Assembly (NCBI RefSeq): GCF_018614875.1
Contig: NZ_JAGGNW010000011.1
Span: forward strand, 434,001 to 498,000
Source: Variovorax paradoxus
GTDB taxonomy: Bacteria; Pseudomonadota; Gammaproteobacteria; Burkholderiales; Burkholderiaceae_C
Length of the DNA stretch: 64,000 bases
Reading direction: 5' to 3'
In this document: positions 25,484-35,232 of the stretch, in pieces
Position numbering within the stretch: position 1 is the first letter of the stretch
How the letters are laid out: every line of letters starts with the position of its first letter
Program-made: the position numbers and the translations under genes
Notes under the pieces: model-generated
Databases searched by the model: none
What the model was told of the DNA's origin: nothing
What the model saw: the letters and a program-made list of their open reading frames with translations, nothing else

Positions 25484-25888
25484 ATGAGAAGTTTCGTCCT
25501 AGAGCCCCGCATGCGCTCGAGCATCGGCGGCGCCTTCTACCCCACAGGCTATTCGATGGTGATGTTTCCGAGCGCGGCAGACGCCAACCGCATCGGTCAC
25601 AAACTGATCGAAAACGGCGTGAGCGGCGACGAGATCTACCTGCTTCCCGCGGCAACGGTCCTGGCGGAAATAACACCCACCGTGAGGGAAGCCGACGAAC
25701 CGCTGCCATCGGCCGGAACCGACGCGGCCACCGTGCGGGCATACACCCAGCTGGCGCGCGAAGGCCACACCGGCCTCCTGGTCAGGACGAAGAACGAAGA
25801 AGCAGCCAACCACCTGATGGAGGTGGTGCGCACCGTGCCCTATTCGATTGCGCAGCGCTACCGCACGCTGGTCATTGAAGACCTCTGA
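25484..25888 (+). CDS. Conserved-looking hypothetical protein
   Basis: A 134-residue soluble protein with an ideal AGGAGG 7 bases before the ATG. No recognised domain. Visible features: a hydrophobic strand YPTGYSMVMFPSAADANRIGHKL and a second block GHTGLLVRTKNEEAANHLMEVVRTVPYS, which look like the two halves of a ferredoxin-like alpha/beta fold that recognises a small ligand or partner. No signal peptide or membrane segment. Its 5' region is back to back with the hom leader. I do not recognise the family. Confidence 0.75.
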   Translation: MRSFVLEPRMRSSIGGAFYPTGYSMVMFPSAADANRIGHKLIENGVSGDEIYLLPAATVLAEITPTVREADEPLPSAGTDAATVRAYTQLAREGHTGLLVRTKNEEAANHLMEVVRTVPYSIAQRYRTLVIEDL

Positions 25889-25912
25889 ATCCCTCTTGGC
25901 CGGCGGCGTGGC

Positions 25913-27613
25913 TCAGGCCACGGCCGCCGCGCGCCGCACCACATCGCGGGCCATGGCCTGCGCCAGTTCATGCTCACCCAGAAAGACGGTGACGGCCGTC
26001 TCCTGTGTGAGCAGCCGCGCTTCGTCTTCGTTGTGGCTGCGGATCACGGTTTCGATCGACGGGTTGAGCGTGCGGGCGGTGTCCATCATCTGGCGCACGT
26101 GGATGGCGTCCGGCGTTGCCACCACCAGCACGCGGGCGCGGGCAATATGCGCCTGGATCAGTACGGCCGGATCGGCCGCATCGCCCCACACGGCCGCCAC
26201 ACCGGCTTCGCGCAGCTTCTCCACCAGTTCGCGGTTCTGCTCTGCCACCACGTAGGGAATGTCGTTCGCCTCCAACTCGGACGCAATGCGGCGCCCCACG
26301 CGGCCATAGCCCACCAGCACCACTTGCCTGGAAAGGTATCTGGCATCGGTGGTGGTCGGCAGCTCGGCCAGCGGGTGGCCACGCGATTCGAGCTCCCGCG
26401 CCGATGGAAAACGGGCATGCAGCCACTTTTGCAATGGCGCGATCAGGCTGAACCACAGCGGATTGGTGGCAATGGAGATCAGCGCGCCGGCCAGGATCAG
26501 ACTCTGCCCCTCCACCGGCAACAAGCCGAGCGACACACCAAGCCCCGCAAGAATGAACGAGAACTCCCCGATCTGCGCCAGGCTCGCGCTCACCGTGAGC
26601 GCCGTGCCCAACGGGTAGCGAAACACCAGCACCAGCGCGCAGGCGGCAAGCGACTTGCCGAGCACGATCACGCCCACCACCGCCAGCACCTGCAGCGGGC
26701 GTTCGATGAGCACCGAAGGATCGAAGAGCATGCCCACGGAGACGAAGAACAGCACCGCGAAGGCGTCGCGCAGCGGCAGCGACTCCTGCGCCGCGCGGTG
26801 GCTGAATTCCGATTCGCGCATCACCATGCCCGCAAAAAAAGCACCGAGCGCGAACGACACGCCGAACAGCGCCGCCGAGGCAAAGGCGATGCTGACCGCG
26901 GCCGCGATCACGCACAGCGTGAACAGTTCTCGCGAGCCCGTGCGCGTGACCTGCCAGAGAATCCACGGGAAGGCCCGCCGCCCTACCACCAGCATCAGCG
27001 CCACGAAGCCCCCCACCTGCAGCAGCGTGAGCCCGAGCGTTTGCCACAGAGGGTCCGCGAGCTCGGCCGAATCGCGTGCATGACCGCCCAGCGCGCCCGC
27101 GAGCGGCGGCATCAGCACCAGGACCAGCACCATGGCCAGGTCCTCGACCACCAGCCAGCCGACCGCGATGCGGCCCGTCGACGAGTCGAGAATTCCCAGG
27201 CTTTCGAGCGCCCGCAGCAGCACGACCGTGCTCGCCACCGACAGCGCCAAGCCGAAGACCAGCGCCTCGCCCCATGACCAGCCCCACCAGAGCGCCAGCG
27301 CGCCGCCCAGCAGTGTGGCCACCGCGATCTGCGCCAATGCGCCGGGCAATGCGATCTTGCGCACCGCCAGCAAGTCGTCGAGCGAAAAATGCAGGCCCAC
27401 GCCGAACATCAGCAGCATGACGCCGATTTCGGCCAACTGCGCCGCAATGCCCGCATCGGCCACGAAGCCCGGCGTGAACGGCCCGATGATCACGCCCGCG
27501 AGCAGATAGCCCACCAACGCGGGCAGGCGCAGCCGCAGCGCCAGGAAACCGAACACCAGCGCCAGCCCCAGGCCAGCGGCAATCGTGTTGATCAGGGAAA
27601 CGCTGTGGGGCAT
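25913..27613 (-). CDS. Kef/YbaL-type monovalent cation:proton antiporter (CPA2) with TrkA-N domain
   Basis: A 566-residue membrane protein with about 12 membrane segments (from INTIAAGLGLALVFGFL on), the CPA2 exchanger core (LAEIGVMLLMFGVGLHFSLDDL) and a C-terminal NAD-binding RCK/TrkA-N domain (QVVLVGYGRVGRRIASELEA...GDAADPAVLIQA). No TrkA-C or glutathione-binding motif of KefB/C is evident, so YbaL is the closer model. The ATG at 27613 (MPHSVSL) is chosen; the frame extends to 27655 without a signal. Potassium efflux coupled to proton uptake is the expected role. Confidence 0.9.
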   Translation of the reverse strand: MPHSVSLINTIAAGLGLALVFGFLALRLRLPALVGYLLAGVIIGPFTPGFVADAGIAAQLAEIGVMLLMFGVGLHFSLDDLLAVRKIALPGALAQIAVATLLGGALALWWGWSWGEALVFGLALSVASTVVLLRALESLGILDSSTGRIAVGWLVVEDLAMVLVLVLMPPLAGALGGHARDSAELADPLWQTLGLTLLQVGGFVALMLVVGRRAFPWILWQVTRTGSRELFTLCVIAAAVSIAFASAALFGVSFALGAFFAGMVMRESEFSHRAAQESLPLRDAFAVLFFVSVGMLFDPSVLIERPLQVLAVVGVIVLGKSLAACALVLVFRYPLGTALTVSASLAQIGEFSFILAGLGVSLGLLPVEGQSLILAGALISIATNPLWFSLIAPLQKWLHARFPSARELESRGHPLAELPTTTDARYLSRQVVLVGYGRVGRRIASELEANDIPYVVAEQNRELVEKLREAGVAAVWGDAADPAVLIQAHIARARVLVVATPDAIHVRQMMDTARTLNPSIETVIRSHNEDEARLLTQETAVTVFLGEHELAQAMARDVVRRAAAVA

Positions 27614-27673
27614 CGCTCCATTTTGCAGGAACGATGCCTTCCCCCTTGATTTCACCCGGCCATCAACCGTCCC

Positions 27674-29023
27674 TCAACCCTCGACGGCCATCTTGCCGGT
27701 GCGGGCGCCTTCGAGCACTTCAGGCTCCTGCGCCTCCACCCAGCTCTCGTTGTTGAGCCCGGCCTGCAGCCGCTCGGTGTCGAGTTCGTTGGTCCACTTG
27801 GCCACCACGATGGTGGCCACGCCGTTGCCGATCAGGTTGGTCAGCGCGCGCGCTTCGGACATGAAGCGGTCGATGCCCAGGATGAGCGCCAGGCCCGCCA
27901 CCGGCACGTGGCCCACGGCCGAGAGCGTGGCGGCCAGCACGATGAAACCGCTGCCGGTGACGCCCGCCGCGCCCTTCGAGGTGAGCAGCAGCACGGCCAG
28001 CAGCGTGATCTCCTGCATCAGCGTCATCGGCGTGTTGGTGGCCTGCGCAATGAACACGGCCGCCATCGTCAGGTAGATGGAGGTGCCATCCAGGTTGAAC
28101 GAGTAGCCGGTGGGAATCACCAGCCCCACGCAGGTCTTGTTGGCGCCCAGGTTCTCCATCTTCTCCATCATGCGCGGCAGCACCGACTCGGAGGACGAGG
28201 TGCCCAGCACGATCAGCAGTTCTTCCTTGATGTACTTGATGAACTTCCAGATGCTGAAGCCGTGAAAGCGCGCAATCAGCCCCAGAACCACGAAGATGAA
28301 CAGCAGGCAGGTCAGGTAGAACGTGCCCATCAGCTTGCCGAGCGAGAACAGGCTGCCCACCCCGTACTTGCCGATGGTGAAGGCCATCGCGCCAAAGGCG
28401 CCTATGGGCGCCAGCTTCATGATGTAGCCGACGATCACGAAGAGCACGTGCGAGCCCTTCTCGATCATGTCGAACACCAGCGTGCCGCGCCCGCCGAAGC
28501 GGTGCAGCGCAAAGCCGAACAGCACCGCGATCAGCAGCACCTGCAGGATCTCGCCCTTGGCGAAGGCGTCGACCACCGTGCTGGGGATCACGTTGAGCAG
28601 GAAGTCGACCGTGCCGGTCATCTTGCCCGGCCCGGTATAGGAGGAGAGCGCCTTGGTGTCGAGCGTGGTCGGGTCGATGTTCATGCCCGCGCCGGGCTTC
28701 AGCAGGTTGACCAGCAGCAGCCCCACCACCAGCGCGATGGTGCTCACGACCTCGAAGTACAGGAGCGCCAGGCCGCCGGTCTTGCCGACCTTCTTCATGT
28801 CTTCCATGCCGGCGATGCCGACCACCACGGTGCAGAAGATGATCGGCGCGATGATCATCTTGATGAGCTTGATGAAGCCGTCGCCCAGCGGCTTCATCGC
28901 CTCGCCGATTGCCGGATAGAAGTGGCCGAGCAGCACGCCGGCGATCACCGCCGTGATCACCTGCACGTAGAGGGAACGGTAGAGAGGGAGCTTTCTGGTG
29001 GGTGTGATTGTTGTGTCTGCCAT
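27674..29023 (-). CDS. dctA: Dicarboxylate:cation symporter DctA
   Basis: A 449-residue DAACS-family transporter. Family signatures are seen in [18 protein letters not shown] (serine-rich hairpin), [23 protein letters not shown] and [22 protein letters not shown]. It imports succinate, fumarate and malate with cations. GGAGG lies 5 bases before the ATG 29023, which I prefer to the upstream start at 29089. A terminator (29104-29119) separates it from phaB. Confidence 0.93.
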   Translation of the reverse strand: MADTTITPTRKLPLYRSLYVQVITAVIAGVLLGHFYPAIGEAMKPLGDGFIKLIKMIIAPIIFCTVVVGIAGMEDMKKVGKTGGLALLYFEVVSTIALVVGLLLVNLLKPGAGMNIDPTTLDTKALSSYTGPGKMTGTVDFLLNVIPSTVVDAFAKGEILQVLLIAVLFGFALHRFGGRGTLVFDMIEKGSHVLFVIVGYIMKLAPIGAFGAMAFTIGKYGVGSLFSLGKLMGTFYLTCLLFIFVVLGLIARFHGFSIWKFIKYIKEELLIVLGTSSSESVLPRMMEKMENLGANKTCVGLVIPTGYSFNLDGTSIYLTMAAVFIAQATNTPMTLMQEITLLAVLLLTSKGAAGVTGSGFIVLAATLSAVGHVPVAGLALILGIDRFMSEARALTNLIGNGVATIVVAKWTNELDTERLQAGLNNESWVEAQEPEVLEGARTGKMAVEG

Positions 29024-29103
29024 GTTGCCTCCGGAGGGGTTGGAAACTGTAGGACTGATTCGGCCACTTTCCATTCGTAAAAGCCACATCGCAAAATGAA
29101 AAA

Positions 29104-29119
29104 ACCCGCCGAGGCGGGT
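29104..29119 (-). terminator. Intrinsic terminator of phaB
   Basis: On the minus strand ACCCGC-CTCG-GCGGGT followed by five further T's. It lies 29 bases after the phaB stop (29148) and before the dctA promoter region. Confidence 0.85.
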
Positions 29120-29147
29120 CTTTTCGATCAGCTTCTCGTCAGCATGA

Positions 29148-29885
29148 TCAGTGCATGTGCAGGCCGCCGTTGACCGAGAAGTCGGCCCCCGTGCTGTAGC
29201 CGCCTTCGTCGGTGGCGAGCCACGCGATGATGGAGGCGATTTCGCTCGGCTCGCCCAGGCGCTTGACCGGGATGGTGGCCACGATCTTGTCGAGCACTTC
29301 CTGGCGGATGGCCTTGACCATGTCGGTGCCGATGTAGCCGGGGCTCACGGTGTTGACCGTCACGCCCTTGTTGGCCAGCTCCTGCGCCAGCGCCATCGTG
29401 AAGCCGTGCATGCCGGCCTTGGCCGCCGAGTAGTTGGTCTGCCCCGCCTGGCCCTTGGCGCCGTTGACCGAGCTGATGTTGATGATGCGGCCCCAGCCCT
29501 TTTCCACCATGTCGCTCACCACTTGCTTGGTGACGTTGAACATGCTGTTGAGGTTGGTTTCGATCACCGCGCTCCAGTCCTCGGGCGTCATCTTCAGGAA
29601 CATGCGGTCCCGCGTGATGCCGGCGTTGTTGACCAGCACGTCGATGGGGCCGTGCGCCGCCTTGGCCGCGGAAAAGGCCTCGACCGTGGACTGCCAGTCG
29701 CCGACATTGCCGACCGAGGCATGGAACTCGAAGCCCAGTGCCTTCTGCTCGGCCAGCCATTTGGCATGGTCGCGCGTAGGGCCGCAACCGGCGACCACGG
29801 TGAATCCGTCCTTGTGCAGACGTTGGCAGATGGCTGTTCCGATGCCACCCATGCCTCCGGTGACATATGCAACTTTTTTGCTCAT
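29148..29885 (-). CDS. phaB: Acetoacetyl-CoA reductase PhaB
   Basis: A 245-residue short-chain dehydrogenase. NADPH-binding glycine motif TGGMGGIG at the N-terminus, NNAG at residues about 88-91, and the catalytic Ser-Tyr-Lys triad in [24 protein letters not shown]. It reduces acetoacetyl-CoA to (R)-3-hydroxybutyryl-CoA for polyhydroxybutyrate synthesis. AAGGA stands 8 bases before ATG 29885. Its partners phaA and phaC lie 12 kb away in a separate unit. Confidence 0.93.
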   Translation of the reverse strand: MSKKVAYVTGGMGGIGTAICQRLHKDGFTVVAGCGPTRDHAKWLAEQKALGFEFHASVGNVGDWQSTVEAFSAAKAAHGPIDVLVNNAGITRDRMFLKMTPEDWSAVIETNLNSMFNVTKQVVSDMVEKGWGRIINISSVNGAKGQAGQTNYSAAKAGMHGFTMALAQELANKGVTVNTVSPGYIGTDMVKAIRQEVLDKIVATIPVKRLGEPSEIASIIAWLATDEGGYSTGADFSVNGGLHMH

Positions 29886-30079
29886 GAAGTTTTCCTTGAT
29901 GTGTACATGCAAAGCCTGAACGGCCGCCTTCACTCTAGCGAGTTTCAAGCCATTGAACTCTGAGGAAAACACTGAGCCGGGCTTGCAACCAGCTGTCACG
30001 GCGCGGCCGCGTATGCGACCATATTGCATAAGTCCGTACTGTTCCTGCACACCCCTTTGCTTCCAAGGAGTTCGAAAGT

Positions 30080-30712
30080 ATGAATTTCGGAATCGTCATA
30101 TTTCCAGCGGTCGAGGAACTCGATTTCGTCGGCCCCTGGGAAATGCTCACCATGTGGAGCAAGCTCGCCGCCGGCCCCGGGAATTGCCTGATCGTCGCCG
30201 AGACACGCGATCCGGTGGTCTGCGCCAAGGGCCTGTCGGTCAATCCGCACGTGTCTTTTGCCGACTGCCCGCCGCTCGATTACCTGCTCGTGCCCGGCGG
30301 CATGGGCACGCGACGCGAGGTCGACAACCCCGAGATGGTGCGGTTCCTGGCCGCGCAGGCGCCCGGCTGCAAGGCACTGCTGTCGGTGTGCACGGGTGCT
30401 TTCATGCTGCATGCGGCCGGCCTGCTCTCGGGCAAGACCGCCACCACCCACTGGGCTTCGCTCGACCGGCTGCGCGCGCTGGGCGATGTCGAGGTGGTCG
30501 AACGGCGCTTCGTGCAGGACGGCCGCGTCTGGACCTCGGCCGGCGTCTCGGCGGGCACCGACCTGATGCTCGCCTTCATCGCGCACACCGCGGGCGAGGA
30601 AGCCGCGGCCCGCGTGCAGCTCCAGGCCGAGTACTACCCGGCCGACACGGTGTATGGCAGCGCGGCCAGCCATGAGCGGGCGCCGGCGTACGTGCGGCGT
30701 CCCAATGTCTGA
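30080..30712 (+). CDS. DJ-1/PfpI-family protein
   Basis: A 210-residue protein with the DJ-1/PfpI fold. The nucleophile elbow holds the cysteine in LLSVCTGAFML, and FPAVEELDFVGPWEML with its N-terminal acid residue supports activity of the isonitrile hydratase or glyoxalase III type. AAGGAG lies 9 bases before the ATG. It overlaps the CinA-like gene by 8 bases, so the two are translationally coupled. Confidence 0.88.
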   Translation: MNFGIVIFPAVEELDFVGPWEMLTMWSKLAAGPGNCLIVAETRDPVVCAKGLSVNPHVSFADCPPLDYLLVPGGMGTRREVDNPEMVRFLAAQAPGCKALLSVCTGAFMLHAAGLLSGKTATTHWASLDRLRALGDVEVVERRFVQDGRVWTSAGVSAGTDLMLAFIAHTAGEEAAARVQLQAEYYPADTVYGSAASHERAPAYVRRPNV

Positions 30713-31223
30713 CGCCACCGGTCTCGAGCCGCTTCCCGTCCTGGCCGCCCGTGTCGGCGCCATCCTTCGCGAGCGGCGCCAGACGGTGGCCGTGGCCGAA
30801 TCTTCGGCCGGCGGCCTCGTGTCGGCCGCCCTGCTTGCCATACCGGGCGCCTCGGCTTTTTTCCTCGGTGGCGCGGTCGTCTATTCGCGCCGGGCCGGAA
30901 AAGCGCTCTTGGGGCTGACTGCCGAGGACATGGCCGGCATGCGCGCGGAAACCGAACCCTACGCCAGGTTCATTGCGGGCAGAATCCGCGACAGCCACCG
31001 CGCCACCTGGGGACTTGCCGAGAGCGGCGCAGCCGGCCCTTCCGGCAGCCCCTACGGCGACGCGCCGGGGCATGTGTGCGTGGCAATCGCCGGTGCGGCC
31101 ACGGCAAGCAGGACGATAGAAACCGCCGACGCGGACCGTGTGTCGAACATGGACGTCTTTGCGCGGCAGCTGCTCCTGCTGTTCCATGAGACGCTGCTGG
31201 CGCATCAAGAGACGCTTGGCTGA
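30705..31223 (+). CDS. CinA-like nicotinamide-nucleotide amidohydrolase (PncC type)
   Basis: A 172-residue domain of the CinA C-terminal type: TVAVAESSAGGLVSAALLAIPGAS, GGAVVYSRRAGKALLGL and GLAESGAAGPSGS match the active-site blocks of PncC, which deamidates NMN to nicotinic acid mononucleotide. The usual motif is GIAGPxG; here it is SGAAGPSGS. The ATG 30705 lies inside the preceding gene (8-base overlap). Whether it acts on NMN or a related substrate is not settled by sequence. Confidence 0.8.
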   Translation: MSDATGLEPLPVLAARVGAILRERRQTVAVAESSAGGLVSAALLAIPGASAFFLGGAVVYSRRAGKALLGLTAEDMAGMRAETEPYARFIAGRIRDSHRATWGLAESGAAGPSGSPYGDAPGHVCVAIAGAATASRTIETADADRVSNMDVFARQLLLLFHETLLAHQETLG

Positions 31224-31231
31224 ACGAGACC

Positions 31232-32236
31232 CTAATCCGCCTGCACCCCCGCCGCCCGGATCACCTTCCCCCATTTCTCGGTTTCGGCCGCCAGGTGCGT
31301 GCGCAGCGCCTCGGGCGTCACCTTGTCCATCGGCACGGCCTCGGTGCTCAGTTCGGCGAAGCGGTACTTGACCATGTCGTCCTGCAGCGCGGCGCGCAGG
31401 GCCGTGTTGAGCTTCTCCATCACGGCCGGCGGCGTGCCCTTGGGGGCGTAGATGCCGTGCCACACCTTCACGTCGAAACCCTTCAGGCCCTGCTCGTCGA
31501 GCGTGGGAATATTGGGCATGCTGGACAGCCGCCTGGGCGTGGTCACGCCGAACACCTTGACGCGGTTGCCGTCCTTGATGACGGGCGCGGTCTGCGTGGT
31601 CTGGTCGCACAACAGGTCGACCTGCCCGCCCATCAGGTCGTTGAGCGCCGGACCGGCGCCCTTGTAGGGCACGGTGGTGAGCTGCACCCCCATCTGGTGC
31701 GCAAGGAGCATGCCGCACAGCTGCGACACCGCGCCGATGCCGGCGTTGGCGAGCGTCACCTTGTCCTTGTTGGCCTTCACGTAGGCCAGCAGTTCCTGAA
31801 AATTGTTGGCCGGAAAGTCCTTGCGCGAAAGCAAGGTCATGGGCACGTCCATCACCTGGCCCACGTATTCGAAATCCTTCAGCGGGTCGTAGTTGAGCTT
31901 CTTGTAGAGCGCGGGCGCGGTGGCCATGCCCATGTGATGGATCAGGATGGTGTACCCGTTGGGCGCCGCCTTGGCCACGCGCCCGGGCGCGATGGTGCCG
32001 CCCGCACCCACGGTGTTCTCGACGATCACGGTCTGCCCGAGCGACTTGCCCATGGGAATCGCGAGCATGCGCGCGACCACGTCGGTGGGGCCGCCGGCGG
32101 AATACGGCACGACCATGGTGATGGGCTTTTCCGGCCAGGGCGCCTGCGCGGCGGCCGGCGATTGGGCGGCCAGCAGGCATGCGGCCAGCGACGCGGCCAG
32201 CAGGGTGCGCGCTTTCCAGTTCTTCTTCAGATTCAC
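31232..32236 (-). CDS. Bug/TctC-type periplasmic receptor
   Basis: A 334-residue receptor with a signal peptide (NWKARTLLAASLAACLLAAQSPAAA) and the signatures APWPEKPITMVVPYSAGGPTD, NTVGAGGTIAPG, LNYDPLKDFEYVG and VPYKGAGPALNDLMGGQVDLL. The start is GTG 32236, whose GTGA overlaps the stop of the HpcH/HpaI-type gene, and GGAGA is 7 bases upstream. It is the final gene of the operon 31232-36213. Confidence 0.9.
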   Translation of the reverse strand: MNLKKNWKARTLLAASLAACLLAAQSPAAAQAPWPEKPITMVVPYSAGGPTDVVARMLAIPMGKSLGQTVIVENTVGAGGTIAPGRVAKAAPNGYTILIHHMGMATAPALYKKLNYDPLKDFEYVGQVMDVPMTLLSRKDFPANNFQELLAYVKANKDKVTLANAGIGAVSQLCGMLLAHQMGVQLTTVPYKGAGPALNDLMGGQVDLLCDQTTQTAPVIKDGNRVKVFGVTTPRRLSSMPNIPTLDEQGLKGFDVKVWHGIYAPKGTPPAVMEKLNTALRAALQDDMVKYRFAELSTEAVPMDKVTPEALRTHLAAETEKWGKVIRAAGVQAD

Positions 32237-33120
32237 TTGGTTGTCTCCAGGGTTGTTGGATGTCTGTCTTGTTCTGCGTCGAGCGCCAGCAGCCGTTCGG
32301 CCAGGCGCACCACCGGCGCGTCGACCATGCGTCCGTCGAGGCTGGCCACGCCGCCGCCGGCAGCCCGCACGGCGTCGATCACGCGGCGTGCCCATGCGAG
32401 CTCGCCGGCGCTCGGCCCCAGCGCGGCATGCACCGGCGCGACCTGGTCGGGGTGGATGCAGAGCTTGGCGCCGAAGCCGCCGCGGCGTGCGCGTGCCGTG
32501 TCGGCAGCCAGGCGTTGCGTGTCGCGCCAATCGGGCGTCACGCCGTCGATAGGTGCCGGCAGGCCGGCGCGGCGCGAGGCCAGCAGCAGCGCGAGGCGCA
32601 CCGGCGCCAGTTCGGCTTCGTCCGCATCGCAGGCGAGCCCGACATCGGCCTGGAAATCGAGATTGCCGAACGCGAGCCGAAGCACCTGCACAGCCGCCGC
32701 GAGCTCATCGACCGCCGCAAGGCCGGCCGCCGATTCGACGAGCGGCACGAGCAGCCCGTTCGGTCCGACGGCTTCGGCCAGCAGCCGCAGGTCGCCGGCC
32801 CGCTCCGCCTTGGGCAGCACCACGCCCGCGGCCAGGCCTTGCGAGACCAGCCCGGCCACGGCCGCGCGGTCGTCCTCGTGCCACGGCGTGCCTGCGGCAT
32901 TGATGCGCACCAGCAGGCGTTGCCGGTCGGCGGCGGGCAGCGCGGCGAACGAGGCGGCAAGGCCTTCGCGCGCCGCGGTCTTGCGCTCGGGCGCCACCGC
33001 GTCCTCCAGGTCGACGATCACGCCGCCCGCACCGGTGGCCAGCGCGCGCGCATGGCGCTCGGGCCGGTCGGCCGGCACGAAGAGAAAGGCGCGCGCCAGC
33101 GCGAGCTGCGCGCCGCTCAC
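32233..33120 (-). CDS. HpcH/HpaI-family lyase (citrate lyase beta/citramalyl-CoA lyase-like)
   Basis: A 295-residue TIM-barrel lyase: FLFVPADRPERHARALATGAGGVIVDLEDAVAPERK at the N-terminus, the Mg-binding acids in LVPLVESAAGLAAVDEL and LAFGNLDFQADVG, and GFGAKLCIHPDQVAPV. Family members cleave citramalyl-CoA or malyl-CoA to acetyl-CoA plus pyruvate or glyoxylate. The GTG start at 33120 overlaps the CoA-transferase stop by GTGA. Together with the neighbouring CoA-transferase and hydratase it fits the last step of itaconate degradation. Confidence 0.85.
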   Translation of the reverse strand: MSGAQLALARAFLFVPADRPERHARALATGAGGVIVDLEDAVAPERKTAAREGLAASFAALPAADRQRLLVRINAAGTPWHEDDRAAVAGLVSQGLAAGVVLPKAERAGDLRLLAEAVGPNGLLVPLVESAAGLAAVDELAAAVQVLRLAFGNLDFQADVGLACDADEAELAPVRLALLLASRRAGLPAPIDGVTPDWRDTQRLAADTARARRGGFGAKLCIHPDQVAPVHAALGPSAGELAWARRVIDAVRAAGGGVASLDGRMVDAPVVRLAERLLALDAEQDRHPTTLETTK

Positions 33121-34298
33121 ACCGCCCTCGCCTCGCGCAGCGCCGCGATGTCCGCCTCGCTGCGGCCGAGGCTGCGCAGGATGGCGTCGGTGTGCTGGCC
33201 GACCGCCGGTATCGCGTCCATGCGGTAGTCGAACGCGCTCTGGCGTCCGGCCGGCAGCAGCGCAGGAATGTCACCGGCCGGCGAGCCCACCTGGCGCCAG
33301 CGCTCGCGCGCCTGCAATTGCGGATGCGCCCACAGCCCGGCCATGTCGTTCATGCGGGCGTTGGCAATCTGCGCGGCATCCAGGCGCTCGACCACCTGCA
33401 CGGTGCCGAGCGTGCCAAAGGTCTCCACGATGATCGCGCGCAGGGCGTCGCGGTTCTCGTTGCGCCGCGCGTTGCTGTCGAAGCGCGCGTCGGTGGCGAG
33501 CCCCGGCTGCAGCAGCACCTTCTCGCAGAACACGCGCCATTCGCGTTCGTTCTGCAGGCCCAGCATCACCGTGCCGCCATCGCCCGCGGGAAACGGCCCG
33601 TAGGGATAGATGGTCGCGTGCGACGCGGCACTGCGCGGCGGCGGCGGCGCGCCGTCGTAGGCGTAGTACATCGGGTAGCCCATCCACTCGGCGAGCGATT
33701 CGAGCATCGACACGTCGATGTGCGAACCCTTGCCGGTCTTGCCGCGCTGGAGCAGCGCCGCGAGGATGCCGGTGTAGGCGTACATGCCCGCCGCGATGTC
33801 GGCGATGGAGTTGCCCGACTTGCACGGATCGTCCGGCGTGCCCGTGACCGAAAGAAAGCCCGCCTCGCTCTGGATCAGCAGGTCGTAGGCCTTCTTGTCG
33901 CGGTAGGGGCCGTCCTCGCCATATCCCGAGATGTCGCAGACGATGAGCCGCGGATGCTTTGCCCGCAGCGCCCCGGCGCCCAGGCCCATGCGCGCGGCCG
34001 CGCCGGGCGCGAGGTTCTGCACCAGCACGTCGGCATCGGCCACCAGTTCCTGCAGCACCGCGAGCGCGGCGGGCTGCTTGAGGTCGAGCGTGAGGCTTTC
34101 CTTCGAGCGGTTCACCCACACGAAGTGCGAGGCCTCGCCGCCCACGCGTGCGTCGTAGGCGCGTGCGAAGTCGCCGGCGCCGGGGCGCTCCACCTTGATG
34201 ACGCGGGCGCCAAGATCGGCCAGCTGCCGGGTGCAGAACGGCGCCGCAATCGCATGTTCGAGCGAAACCACGGTGATGCCGTCGAGAGGTCTGGTCAT
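33117..34298 (-). CDS. CaiB/BaiF family CoA-transferase
   Basis: A 393-residue family III CoA-transferase. LDGITVVSLEHAIAAPFCTRQLADLGARVIKVERPG is the N-terminal signature and the catalytic Asp lies in KKAYDLLIQSEAGF. It moves CoA from succinyl-CoA or similar to a carboxylate; itaconate or mesaconate is the suggested acceptor from context. The ATG 34298 is chosen; the first in-frame start (34319) adds only seven residues. Confidence 0.88.
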   Translation of the reverse strand: MTRPLDGITVVSLEHAIAAPFCTRQLADLGARVIKVERPGAGDFARAYDARVGGEASHFVWVNRSKESLTLDLKQPAALAVLQELVADADVLVQNLAPGAAARMGLGAGALRAKHPRLIVCDISGYGEDGPYRDKKAYDLLIQSEAGFLSVTGTPDDPCKSGNSIADIAAGMYAYTGILAALLQRGKTGKGSHIDVSMLESLAEWMGYPMYYAYDGAPPPPRSAASHATIYPYGPFPAGDGGTVMLGLQNEREWRVFCEKVLLQPGLATDARFDSNARRNENRDALRAIIVETFGTLGTVQVVERLDAAQIANARMNDMAGLWAHPQLQARERWRQVGSPAGDIPALLPAGRQSAFDYRMDAIPAVGQHTDAILRSLGRSEADIAALREARAV

Positions 34299-34315
34299 GC
34301 TTCTTGTTCTCCTGT

Positions 34316-35224
34316 TCATGCGAGCACGGCCGTGGCCTGCATCGTGAGCCAGCCATCGGCGTCTTCGCCCCAGAGGCTGAAAGTCTTGCCGTCCGCGCTG
34401 CCTTCGGCCGGCTTGCCGTGCACGCGGAACGGCGCGATGTCGAAGGTCGGCCGCACGGCGCGGAACTCGAAGCGCGCGAGCTGCGCGCCCGGCACGTTGC
34501 GGCGCAGCAGGTCGACCAGCAGCGTCGCGATCAGCGGGCCGTGCACGATCAGGCCCGGATAGCCCTCGACCTGCGTCACGTAGCGGCGGTCGTAGTGGAT
34601 GCGATGGCCGTTGAAGGTGAGCGCCGAATAGCGGAACAGCAGAACGTCGTCGGGCACGATCTCGCGGCTGAAGGCGGCGTCTTTCGGCGCCGGCGTGGGC
34701 GGCGTGGTCTTTTCACCGGGTTCGGCCGCGGCGCGGTAGACGATGTCGTGCGCCTCGGTCAGCGCAAGGCCGCGTTCGTTGCGCACTTCATGGCGCACGA
34801 GCACGAACATCAGTTCACCGGTTCGGCCCGCCTTGTGGGTGACCGAGGCGATGGTCGAGGTGCGCTCGGCCTTGTCGCCGACCTTCAATGGATTGCCTTG
34901 CTCCCACGCCAGCCGTCCGCCGGCCCACATGCGGCGCGGCAGCGGCACGGGCGGCAGGAAGCCGCCGCGCTTCGCATGGCCGTCCGCGCCGATCTCGGAC
35001 TGGCGATGGTGCGGCAGGAAGTAGAGCCAGTGCCAGAGCTCGGGCAGGCGCGTGCCGGCCGCCGGCAACTCGTCGGCGCGGTCGAGCGTGGCGGAGAGTG
35101 CACGCAAGGGAGCGGCGGTGATGTCGTCGGCCAGCGTTTCGCTGCGGCCTTGCCAGGCCTGGAGCTTTGCCAGCGTGTCGCCGTCAATCGAGCCGGAGGA
35201 TTTCTGTCGGGTGGGATCGCTCAT
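34316..35224 (-). CDS. MaoC-like/FAS1-type hydratase (itaconyl- or mesaconyl-CoA hydratase-like)
   Basis: A 302-residue double hot-dog protein: N-terminal domain (RSETLADDITAAPLRALSATLDR...LPPVPLPRRMWAGGRLAWEQ) and C-terminal hydratase domain (IVPDDVLLFRYSALTFNGHRIHYDRRYV...GLIVHGPLIATLL), with the His of NGHRIHYD in the catalytic position. This is the architecture of itaconyl-CoA and mesaconyl-C4-CoA hydratases. The gene begins 8 bases after the Bug receptor stop and ends 17 bases before the CoA-transferase start, inside one operon. Confidence 0.82.
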   Translation of the reverse strand: MSDPTRQKSSGSIDGDTLAKLQAWQGRSETLADDITAAPLRALSATLDRADELPAAGTRLPELWHWLYFLPHHRQSEIGADGHAKRGGFLPPVPLPRRMWAGGRLAWEQGNPLKVGDKAERTSTIASVTHKAGRTGELMFVLVRHEVRNERGLALTEAHDIVYRAAAEPGEKTTPPTPAPKDAAFSREIVPDDVLLFRYSALTFNGHRIHYDRRYVTQVEGYPGLIVHGPLIATLLVDLLRRNVPGAQLARFEFRAVRPTFDIAPFRVHGKPAEGSADGKTFSLWGEDADGWLTMQATAVLA

Positions 35225-35232
35225 GGGTTCTT